Assembly: GCA_950295325.1 (NCBI GenBank)
Contig: OX485804.1
Location: forward strand, 54,190,001-54,254,000
DNA length: 64,000 bases
Source: Polytrichum commune
Lineage: Eukaryota; Streptophyta; Polytrichopsida; Polytrichales; Polytrichaceae
Reading direction: 5' to 3'
Positions 55,040-64,000 of this stretch are shown piece by piece; positions within the stretch are counted from its first letter, which is position 1, and each line of letters opens with the position of its first letter. Both the position numbers and the translations under genes were made by a program. Below the pieces are notes generated by a model, which worked only from the letters and a program-made list of their open reading frames with translations, was not told the origin of the DNA and searched no databases.

Positions 55040-55290
55040 TGGAAGCATAACATAAACTAGAGATCAATTTGCACAAGCAAATGCATACATACAAAGACAT
55101 ATAAACAATGCTTGAAGTGAGATGATCACCTCCTGTCCTTGCCTTGTTGTTTATTCCAATTCAACACATTTGGTTCATACAATCTCCACTTTCCACAAAC
55201 CATATGGGGTTATTCAAACCTTATTCATTCATATACCTTTAACAATCACAATCCTATGACTATAAGCAATCTAATGCTCTAACTTCAACA
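55040..55290 (-). repeat. Ty1/copia 5' LTR
   Basis: Partner of 51839-52108. On the minus strand it starts TGTTGAAGTTAGAGCATTAG, a usual copia LTR opening with TG. Confidence 0.75.
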
Positions 55291-57470
55291 AAATATAGTG
55301 GTCTCCATAGCTTATCCTATAGTAGGGAGTATATGAGGTTGCCTTCTTTGGTTGCTATCCAATGATTGCAACATTAGCTACGGAAATTGGTGATAAATAA
55401 TGTGGGCCACATTAAATAAAATGTATTATAGTGATTGTGTTATGAAGAGTGTGAATGAAAACATTATATCTTTGGAGTATAACATCTGAACATGATAAGA
55501 TCATATTCAATTTTTCCATATCAACAATGCATTCATAACTTTTAGAATTCAAGGTAGAGGGTGCTAAAACCAACACCCCACTTAAAATCAACACCTTAAA
55601 ATCTTGCATAATAAGTGCATATTGATTATGACAACGTTCATCATTTGATATTCATGTCCTCTAACAATTTTGGGCAACACTCAATTTTCACTTCAAAATT
55701 TTGTATTAATTACAAGGGGGGGGGGGAGACTAATTAGTGAACATGGTATTTATTTATGTATTTCTTTATATTTACTTCTAGTTCATACAACTACCACATG
55801 TATGCCAAATACCTAAACTTTTTGGTTTGAGGTTCTGCTGCCTTAAGACTCAGGGTTGAGTTATGAGACTGCCAACTTGGGGTTTGTGGTTTAGATCTAG
55901 ATGCTAATACTGCTCTAACTTCAATGGCATGTCTTGCATAATAAATCTTCTATTTGTGACTTGCATCCCAAAGATAACAAAGTCTTCAGTGACTTTGACA
56001 ATTACAACTGAAATTAGATTAAATATTCAATAAAGACCTTGCTATTTCTTGTGCTTTAAATATATTGTACATAGTTTGAGGTTCTATATGTAAACATGTA
56101 TCATCATTATATATACCATATGTAGATATTCACTTTTATTATTTTTAATTGATATTATTCATATATTTGCATACTGTCATTTGGTTATGGAGCATCCATA
56201 AATAATCATCTTGAACTTACACAATCTACATGTGCTTAGCACATGTCTAAAAATGTTCAGCTCAAAGCTATGTGTTCTTGAAATTATGAATTTTGAACTA
56301 AAATATGCTTACACCAAGTTCACCACGTTGTTTGGCACCAACCACACGGATACTATCATTGAATCAACATCGACAACTTCTTGTTACAAAATACGATTGT
56401 ATTTTCTAGACTTGTAGCTTCATTTTTTAACTGAATAAAGAGTGTGTGGTGCTTTGTGAAAAAAGATTGAAACTTTAAGGGTTAATGGGCCTTATTTTTG
56501 GACTCGGGATCGGAACAAAGGTTGAAGATTGGTGCTTAGAACCACGAGGAATATTATTTTGAGTCAAGATTAACAAGATTTGGTGGGAAAACACTGTTAC
56601 ATTAGCACCACTTCATTTTTCCCTTACTTTGGAGAAGAACTCTAATCTTAGTGTAAATATTTTAGGGTTTTTAAAAAGTCTCTCCACAAATAAGCTCTCT
56701 TAATTTTAATGTTCTTTGGTCTTAACCCCTTATGTAAACCACCTAAAGTACACTTCATTAATGTTTTACTTACAGGCGTGCTCACATTAGTGACCAAAGG
56801 CCGTGACCATTGTATTCTAAATTCTATTATTTTGATTGGCAATCCCACCTCTTTTCACAAAGGGTCACCACTAATTAGATTGACTATGTAAGAGAAAGTG
56901 ACAAGGAAGATTCTATATTTCATGAAATGAATAATTATTGGTGGTCACCCAAATTTGCGACCCAACTACCCAAAGACATTGTCTTAATATGAAAAGGACG
57001 GTGATCGTTGAGAACAACATTGAAATCAATTTTAAATCATTATGTCAAATGTTTCACAAAGTGATTTTTGCAATGGCAATTACTTTTTCGTATTGATGAA
57101 AACGGTTGCGATTTTGTTATCCCAAACTATTTGTTGGCCATTTCAAGATTATCGGATACTTTCAAGTGAGGTTGAGGCATGTATTCATTTTAACAGGATA
57201 GCTATGTGGGAAGGTAATAAAACACGCAAAACAAAATGGGAACATAGTCCAATATGGTACTTGCCAAATATTTCTAACCTTGGACAACTAACCAACTAAT
57301 TCAATTAATAGTTTACTAGTTGCTCTCCGTAACTATATTTGTTCATGATTTGACATGTCAAAAAATGTAGTTAACTACAGTTATGTCTAGTTAACTAAAG
57401 TTGAGTGCAACTTGTTCATAGAATTATGTCGTAGTGTTGTAGTGTCACTAATGTGTTATTTGTGTTGGTG
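55291..57470. other. Interval without a supported gene
   Basis: AT-rich with a G homopolymer (55718-55727). Frames at 56648-56848 (-) and 57042-57299 (+) are short and unrecognised. I see no element ends here. Confidence 0.4.
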
Positions 57471-57587
57471 TACATGGAGGTTGTTCCGGAGCCCAAAATT
57501 GTGAGTGATTGCATAAAGGCATTTCTTGATGATCCTCAAAGGCCTAAGCATATTAAAGACCCTCAACTAAAGCAAATCAAGAGGTGA
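57471..57587 (+). other. Exon-like open stretch
   Basis: Opens MEVVPEPKIVSDCIKAFLDD (ATG at 57474) and stays open to AAGAG|GTGAAC, a plausible splice donor. Composition is protein-like, but the rest of any gene is not visible. It may be a captured exon. Confidence 0.22.
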
Positions 57588-57878
57588 ACTTCTTCGAATA
57601 TGTAATAATACTTGAAAATTTTCTAGTTAACTATAGTTGTTCCCTAAAATATATTGAAAAAAAAAATTAACTACAGTTATTTTGGTAATTGTCCAAGGTC
57701 TGAAATATTCCAATGCATGGTGTAGGTCCTAGATGTGGACCCAAAGAAATGGATAGCCAAATCTTTCCTAGTTTATAGTTGTCTCATTTTCAGTTGTGAA
57801 ACTTTTACTACGACTAACAGGAGACCGTGCGGCTAATTCTCATCCTCAAATAATACTGTATCAACAAATCAGAGGAAC

Positions 57879-58082
57879 TTGAACAATGAAACATGCACCT
57901 CTGAGAAAATAAAGAAGTGCATGGCGCCAATAAAATTTGAGAAGGTCCAACATTCACGTAGTCAAACTCCACTAAATATGAGGTCACTTGATTGGGGAGA
58001 AGGCGGGATGACTCGAGCAACTGGCAGAGCTCTGGTGCACAACGGAACTAGAGGTTGGCTTGGATTCTTGATTGAATCTTGA
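57879..58082 (+). other. Unrecognised 67-codon open frame
   Basis: Reads MNNETCTSEKIKKCMAPIKF... to ...GWLGFLIES*. The composition is exon-like (basic, with Trp and Gly), but no family is recognised. The stop lies directly against a cluster of palindromes at 58081-58149. Confidence 0.25.
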
Positions 58083-58149
58083 GGATCCTCCAGAAATGTA
58101 CACACTAGTGTGTACAGTTTGCATCAGATTCTTGGGTGCAACACCCAAG
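58081..58149. repeat. Cluster of three palindromes
   Basis: GAGGATCCTC (58081-58090, perfect), a 20-bp perfect palindrome TGTACACACTAGTGTGTACA (58097-58116) and the stem-loop CTTGGGTG-CAA-CACCCAAG (58131-58149) stand within 70 bp. They may be element ends or a regulatory site. Confidence 0.8.
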
Positions 58150-60150
58150 GCATGTGTGAACTTTTAATGGGTTTTCGCACTCCTTCCTTGCTCCATTAAC
58201 TAGTTCGCCACTAGTCACGTCCAAGCCTTGCAAACACACCTCCCAAGCTAGTCCCTCATCCCTAGATACCTCCTTTGACATATAATCCCCTAAAACGTTC
58301 GTTTAAGGCTTGAAAATATGCCCTGGACACTTCCTACCACCTCATGTTTTTGGCCCGATCGACCAACTTCCAAAGGTCGTTTCCACAATATATGCTTGGA
58401 TCTAGCATCTCTTACCTCCTACCATATATGATCCAAAAACTCTACATCACAAGCTATCCATTGCATAATTTCAGTAACACATTCAACACCTTTGTCTTGT
58501 CAACACTAAGGACTATGTTAGCTTACAAGCAGTGATAGGAGAATACCAACAATGAATATACTCTTTAAATCCCTCTTTCAACATTTTACTGCTTGTTTTC
58601 CAAGACTGTTATCCGTCCGGACTGCAATACATTTCCAAGATACTACTTGTCCAAATCTAAAACTCACAAACATACACACCTTCTCTAAGAGTCTAAGCTA
58701 TCTCCGCATATGTGTACTAAGAGAGCCAAAAGGCTCTAGGGCAATCCTTATATACTTCAAAACAACCACCTACTAGGTGGGTCAACTTGGTAGGTTGCCA
58801 CCATGTCAAAACACTGCAACTAGCTGTCCTGATGTGTTTTTGCCCTGTGTCCAGTTCATGACTAGCTGGCAAATTGAGGTCATAAAAAACGGTCAACTAA
58901 TATAAGACTCGCAATGCCTTTTTAATAACTTTGGACCTACAAGTCATTTTTTGACCAACTAAATTACTAACACCAAATAATTATTATTACTCAATAGATT
59001 GTTTAGTAGTAAAACAATATAAACCAACTAGTGGACATTCTAACAATTAATTGCATTAGGGACATATTTGACGTCAACCAATAAACTAACAATTTTTGCC
59101 CTTTTGATAATTTGTGACCAACTAGTTAGTTTTTGACGGGTTGGTTTACTATGGACATTTATGTTCTAATAACACAGTGCTAAATGCTACCTTAACATGA
59201 ATGACAGACAAGGTGCACAACGATATACAACTTTTCGCATATTGATACTAAGGCAGAGCTCAATAATCTGAAGCAATGGCAAAAGGAATGTAGGATGGCC
59301 CTCAGACACAATCTATACAACAAGGTAAGGTTTTTTTTTGCAACTTATAAGTTTGGAATGGATCCCATGAGCTAGGAACTTAAGTGGAATCAATTGAGTT
59401 ATGTTGGATCATAGAGTAAATAAGATAAATGTAGGAATTAATGTTAGCATGGGGAGATGCAAAATGGGGTGGAGATGAGAGAATACATGTGAGTTAAAAT
59501 CTTGAATTGGAAGGTAGACTAGATTGGATCAAAAGCTGTAAAAAAAAAAGGTGGAAGGTTAGAATAAGAAAGTAAAGAGATCTAGATCGGATCAAGTGAG
59601 GTAGCAATGATTGTAGGGGGAGATCAGGGTAAGGTTGTGAGACAACTTTGGGCATCAACCTAGGAAGTGAGATTAGGCTTAAGAGAACTAACCAAAAAAA
59701 AAGGATGTAAAGAGAGCTTTAGATCAAGGAGAATAGATTAGGGAGAGGAAACAAGAGGAGGTCAAAGGTGAGTGCAGGCAGAAGGATCAAGATTAGGCGA
59801 GGGGAGGTGGGAGGAGCGGGGCAAAAGGATTTGTTTGCAAAGGTGGTGCTTGATTAGGATGGATGCAGTAAGGGTGAGGGAAGGGAGTCAGGAGAAACAT
59901 AGGTGGGTGGCAGGAGTGGAGTGGCCGGGGACATGAATACGGGAGAGCACAACATGGGCGAGGGACAAGGAGCAGAGGGAGAGGAGGTGACAACAAACTC
60001 CACGATAGAGGGGAGGCAAGAGTGGATCAAAGCTGAGAGCTTGCCAAAGTGAGGGAATGGAGGAGGGAGGAGAAGGGAGAGGGAAGGTCAGAGCGTGGAG
60101 GCGGAGGGACGGAGGAAGGGGTTGGAGAGATGGGAGGGAAGGGTTGGGGG
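58150..60150. other. Interval with one exon-like stretch but no supported gene
   Basis: 58.2-58.8 kb is pyrimidine-rich. An open stretch at about 59214-59325 (…IDTKAELNNLKQWQKECRMA…) ends at AACAAG|GTAAGG, a good donor, but no partner exons are evident. From 59.4 to 60.15 kb the sequence is purine-rich with no codon structure. Confidence 0.35.
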
Positions 60151-60899
60151 CAGGGTTGTCTATTGTGTCGTGACGGAGGCTAATCCCGACATAATGTCGT
60201 GGCGTCACGACATGTATCTGTCACGACATTATGCCGGATGCCGTCTTTATCCTGACGAACTTGAATTTTACCGTATTTTTTTGTGTAATTACATTACCCC
60301 AATCAAGACACGTAGGATTTACGATGTCCACGTATGGTGCCATGTCAGCAAAGTAGAGGTAAAGTGGGAAAAAAATTACTAGCGCCCGTCCCCCCCCCCC
60401 CCGTTCCCCCCGCTCCCTACGTTCCCCTCCCCCATCCGGCACCCCATCCAGCCCTCATCCAGCCTCCATCCACCCCCCCCATCCGAACCCCAATCCAGCC
60501 CCCATCCGGCCCCCATCCGGCCTCCATCCGGCGTTCCCCCCGTCCGCATCCGTTCCCGCCCCCGTTCCCATCCCCGTCCGCTCCGTTCCCATCCCCGTCC
60601 GCTCCGTTCCCCTCCCCCCCACACCCTCATTTGTCATATTTTACTACTTTGATTTTAACATAATGATAAACACAAAGGCAAAATGATTTACCTGGCAAGG
60701 GAAATATGCACATCCACGTCGGATTTTTCTGCCACATTGGATGCCACCTTGGCAAGAAGGTAAGTATTTTACCCACCCTACTAGCTTCCCCCTAGTATGA
60801 CCCTACGTGGACCCTATTATGTCGTGACGGAGGGGTCCGCCCCGACACGACACGTCATGACGTCATGACGATGGCAGGACGTCGCGATAGACAACCCTG
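60151..60899 (-). mobile_element. hAT-type MITE, copy 2
   Basis: The same family as 25886-26576 but inverted: it starts CAGGGTTGTCTATTGTGTCG and ends CGCGATAGACAACCCTG. Octamers GTTGGGGG (60143-60150) and GTTGGGGA (60900-60907) form the 8-bp duplication with one change. Its minisatellite is C-rich on this strand and includes extra CCCCATCCGG units, so the two copies diverged mainly in this tract. Confidence 0.88.
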
Positions 60900-62690
60900 G
60901 TTGGGGAGTAAACTGGAGAGGAAATGAGGGACAGAGGAAGAGAGAGGAATATGGAGAGTGGAGTATGGAAGAAATGATTGGAGCGATGGGAAAAGAGCGT
61001 GGGAAACTAGGTAGGGGAATGATGACCGGGGGTCAGACGTAGAGGGGAAAGGGTTGGGCAAGGAGTGCAAGGAGAAATGAAGCAGAATAGAAAGATAGAG
61101 TGCAGATGGGGGGAGGGGGTTGTTGCAACCTTTGCTAGTGCCCCTTGACTATCTTGACCATTTCCCAATTTTATCAATGAGCACTAACCCTTCACATTCC
61201 ACCATGGAAATGGTTAGCTCCCTATACTACGGAGATGTAGTAGTAAATTTTGAATTTTTTGGTTCATTTCTAAAAAAAGTGGAAACAAAGTATTTATTCA
61301 CCTAGTTATTGCCTAAAAGGACTAGTGGAAATGGGCAATAGTTTTGTGAGATCGGAAAGAGTTATTAGTAAGGGCAATAGTATGTTTGCAGCTGAGATAG
61401 TTACGAGAACTCGGCCGGCTCTCGGGGGATATTAAGGAGTTGAGAATTCATAATTAGCTCTCGAAGAAATGAGCAAGGCTGGGAGAGCCGAGAGGGAGAG
61501 AGAGATATACTTTGATATTATAACTTTCTACAATTGCTTACAATTTGTTTTTCCTTTGAATGTCTTTGTTGAAATTGAGACTCAAATTGAGGTGATTCCA
61601 AGGTGAATGGACTGGATTAGATTGGAACTTGAGTTAATTATGTACCTTGCTTTTTATATCGGAATACTTGCTTGAGGCAATATAGTTGAGAGGTGGACTT
61701 TTCTGTAATAAAAGGATAAATCCGGAGTTGCATTTCAAGTCTATTGTCTGGTGTTTATGAGTTGTCGTAGTAATCCACTTTGCTGGAAATCAATATTTGA
61801 ATTGATTTGTGAGAATTATAATATTGTCAAGCATGTATGAGTTGCCTTGTCTAAATTTAATTTGAGGCTATGGCCTAGTCTGAATTGATTTCGTAATGCA
61901 AATTGGATTTTGTTTTGTATCAGGGATAATACAAGAGCTTTGGTTGATTGAATTTACTATAATTATGACGTTATGGATAATTTTCATGCTCGCAATTGCT
62001 GGTCACATGATCTAAAGTATTTGTCAATCTATTGTGAGTGATTGCGAGGCCATCGTATGTGAGGGAGATGGTCGGGTAAAATAGACTCGAATTTTGATAA
62101 TAATTTCCGAGAATTAAACCCGAGAGTTCGGATTGGTCAGTTTATTGTCTTGTGCACTGAGAGTAATTTATATGATTTGATAGTCTACCCGAGGAAGAAA
62201 TGGAATCCAAGAGTGATTGGGAAGCAAGAATTTGGAGGTACTCTAAGTATGGATTTATAGACAATTGATTGTTTTGTTGAATTGTGATCGGTTAATGATT
62301 AATGTTTCTACGTATGCAACTTAAGCAAATTATCATTCTCAATTCTGAAATGATTTGTTCTTGCATTAATCGAATTCGAAGTCAATAGAACGAATCAACC
62401 TCGTACAAAACAATTTAACTCCTGAAGGTCATGGATTCAAAGCAAAGAGGTTGGATTTGTGGTTGCATTGAATTGTTTGACTGAGCAAATAAGTAGGACT
62501 ATGGTCGTTGTAGTGTAAATGGAGAAATTGTTTCTTTCTAACCTCTAATGGAAGGTGAAGCGTCAATGTGTGGAAACTATTGATTGTGAAGGGTTAACCG
62601 GTAGCGGGAGAAGATAAAAGGATGTGCTGCTTTTGAAATTGGTAAATATTGCTTGACAATTGAAATCTTAAATAGATTAAGAATAATGAT
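60900..62690. other. Interval without a supported gene
   Basis: Purine-rich to 61.1 kb, then AT-rich. GAACTCGGCCGGCTCTCGGG near 61400 and GGGAGAGCCGAGAG near 61480 form a loose inverted pair. No gene or element boundary can be defended. Confidence 0.35.
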
Positions 62691-64000
62691 TTTGGGCAAG
62701 CTTAGCTTGTAGTGTGTTAGTTGGGGTTGAATAGAGTTAGTTGTGTTACTCAAAGTATTAAGTTGAAAAGGATTAAAAAAAAGAGGGGCTTGAATCAATG
62801 TTTTATTGTTCGTTTAGGGTGTGGTGCTTGTGTTAAAATGGTTAGGAGCCTTTTTCCAGTAGATTAGGTTCTGGATTTTCGGGGGCCAGGAGGGGGGTGC
62901 CGAAGTCGATCGGCAGGGGGCTCATTTTTTTCCCTCTCTTTGTAATGTGTGCCGAAAGGTTGGAGAGCGGAGCCCTAGATACCGGGTTAGGATTGGTGAT
63001 ACATGTCGCCACAGGCAATGTGAATGCCACAGCCGGGTTTTGGGAATCAGGGGAGTACAGGTAGATCATAATTGGGTGTGGGTTGAAGGGATTCGGAGGT
63101 TCACTGGAATTGAGGCAGGCTATGGAGAAGGGCTCAACAGCGGATGGATCTACCGCACAGTGAATGAAAGGGCGAAGGAGTAGAGAGGAGAACACGCCGA
63201 AATCGGCAAGGAGCAAGGCCACATTGCTAAAAAAGGTCCGGAGGCTGCTATAGCTGGGTGCACTCGAGGAAAGGGGTGTCAAGAACAGGAGCTAGATCCA
63301 AACTGGGTAATCTACAAGTTGCGAAGGAGGTGAAGCCTCGGCCGTGCAGACGGGCAAATACCTGGTTTCGGGCGGCAGGGATTTTTGTGCAGGTCCGACC
63401 AGCTCTTTTGTTTTGGAAGTCGACCTTTACCAGGCGAGCATGCCGGGGACTAGAGCAGTGCACACAGGCTGTGGCTTGCGCCCACAATGTGACTATGAAA
63501 ATCCACAGCTTGTTCGGGAGTTGAGTCCAGGAGGGAGAGATCGATACAGATAACGCCGAGGAGGTTGTGGGTAACAACTGCAAGAGTGTTGGCTGGTTCA
63601 AGCGCTTCAACTGAGGCAGAGGGAGTTGGCTTCCTCGGAGAAGGGGACAGCTCAGAGCCAATGAAGGGGAGGAGGTGCCACATGGCATTCTCAGGTTGCC
63701 GAGGCCAATCGTGAACCACAAGGAGTGACCGAACCAGAAGCCTCTCGGCAGCTGGTGCCACAGTGCATCGAAACATGGGACTTGCTGGTTTTAACACAGG
63801 GACAAGTAAGGCATTTGGAGTGGATTGGTGGGGGTTCATGGGGGCTTCCATTAGGTAGGAGGTTAGGGGTTTGGTTCGTTGCATTACTAGGGGAGGGAAG
63901 CTATCTTATGAGCGATGAGCAGTGAGCGGTGAGCGGTGAGCAGTAACACATGAGCAATGAGCAGTAACATATGAGCAATGATTCCAAATTTAGTAAAGAC
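62690..64000 (+). mobile_element. Probable TGTGAGCCC-family LTR, cassette type, cut by the window end
   Basis: GTAGATTAGGTTCTGGATTTTCGGGGGCCAGGAGGG (62858 onward) parallels 24250-24290 of LTR copy 4 (GATTAGGCCCTGGATTTTGGGATCCAGGGAGGG), and the following GC-rich 1 kb has the same character. Neither terminus is in view (the start is not recognisable and the end lies beyond the window). Open frames here are not supported as genes. Confidence 0.4.
63905..63980. repeat. GAGCARTGAGCAGTAAC short tandem repeat
   Basis: Units of TGAGCGG, TGAGCAG and TGAGCAATGAGCAGTAACA repeat to 63980, near the end of the window. Confidence 0.75.

Larger units (their letters stand above)
51839..55290 (-). mobile_element. 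Degenerate Ty1/copia retrotransposon
   Basis: Two direct LTR-like repeats (51839-52108 and 55040-55290, about 80 percent alike, starting TGTTGAA and ending TTCCA-like on the minus strand) enclose gag and integrase remnants in the order expected for copia on the minus strand. Reverse transcriptase and RNase H are missing, so the copy is internally deleted. The flanks (tatat / aaata) do not give a clean 5-bp duplication, and a tRNA-Met primer site was not found. Confidence 0.72.

Noticed and set aside
62842-63884. Minus-strand frames of about 145-157 codons at the window end
   Set aside because: High GC makes all six frames open. The region resembles the LTR cassette at 24.2 kb and no domain is visible.

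Overview
The window reads as a repeat-dominated nuclear segment of a land-plant-like eukaryotic genome. The signs are GT-AG introns of about 75-150 bp, solo LTRs with TG...CA ends and 5-bp duplications, Ty1/copia and LINE fossils, tRNA-derived SINEs, hAT, PIF/Harbinger, Mutator and pogo/Tc1-type elements, and a Mutator-like transposase with a SWIM finger. Low gene density and this transposase type would suit a non-seed plant, but that is inference and no species marker was seen. No bacterial operon, rRNA gene, tRNA gene or CRISPR array was found.

Left part (1-32.3 kb). This is almost entirely transposable-element debris. One LTR family (starts TGTGAGCCC, ends GGCCTCACA) recurs at 98-1653, 5023-6020, 6413-7928 and 23950-25688, and in reverse up to 20985; three copies have exact 5-bp target duplications. 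A Mutator-like non-autonomous family with GGGG-GTGCAC ends ('family X') occurs at 3748-4533, 14900-17574 (reverse) and 23668-about 27450. LINE pieces carry endonuclease, reverse transcriptase and RNase H motifs, and they are interrupted by family X, which is in turn interrupted by LTRs and MITEs. A cluster of small TIR elements lies at 28.0-32.3 kb.

Centre (32.3-49.35 kb). This is the highlight: a giant inverted-repeat transposon of about 16-17 kb. A 29-bp perfect inverted repeat (33066-33094 / 49173-49201) and further inverted homology outside it bracket three genes: a small charged-protein gene (33578-34045, +), a two-exon Mutator-like transposase of 1193 aa (37879-34207, -), and a 13-exon gene (38199-48218, +). 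The 13-exon gene encodes a ParB-like domain followed by a bacterial-type N4/N6 DNA methyltransferase-like domain. Its 4.87-kb second intron is packed with 28 copies of a 22-bp palindrome centred on GGATCC, plus four copies of a second hairpin whose stem shows compensatory changes. The two large genes are divergent from a 319-bp shared promoter region. The combination suggests an element that couples a transposase to a DNA-recognition/modification protein and to its own array of palindromic sites. In this copy, an in-frame TAA before the methyltransferase part and an altered catalytic motif IV suggest that part is inactive or decaying.

Right part (49.35-64 kb). It holds a degenerate Ty1/copia element with both LTRs (51839-55290), a MITE, a few exon-like open stretches around 57-59 kb with a cluster of palindromes, a second copy of the hAT MITE (60151-60899), and a probable further copy of the LTR family running off the end of the window.
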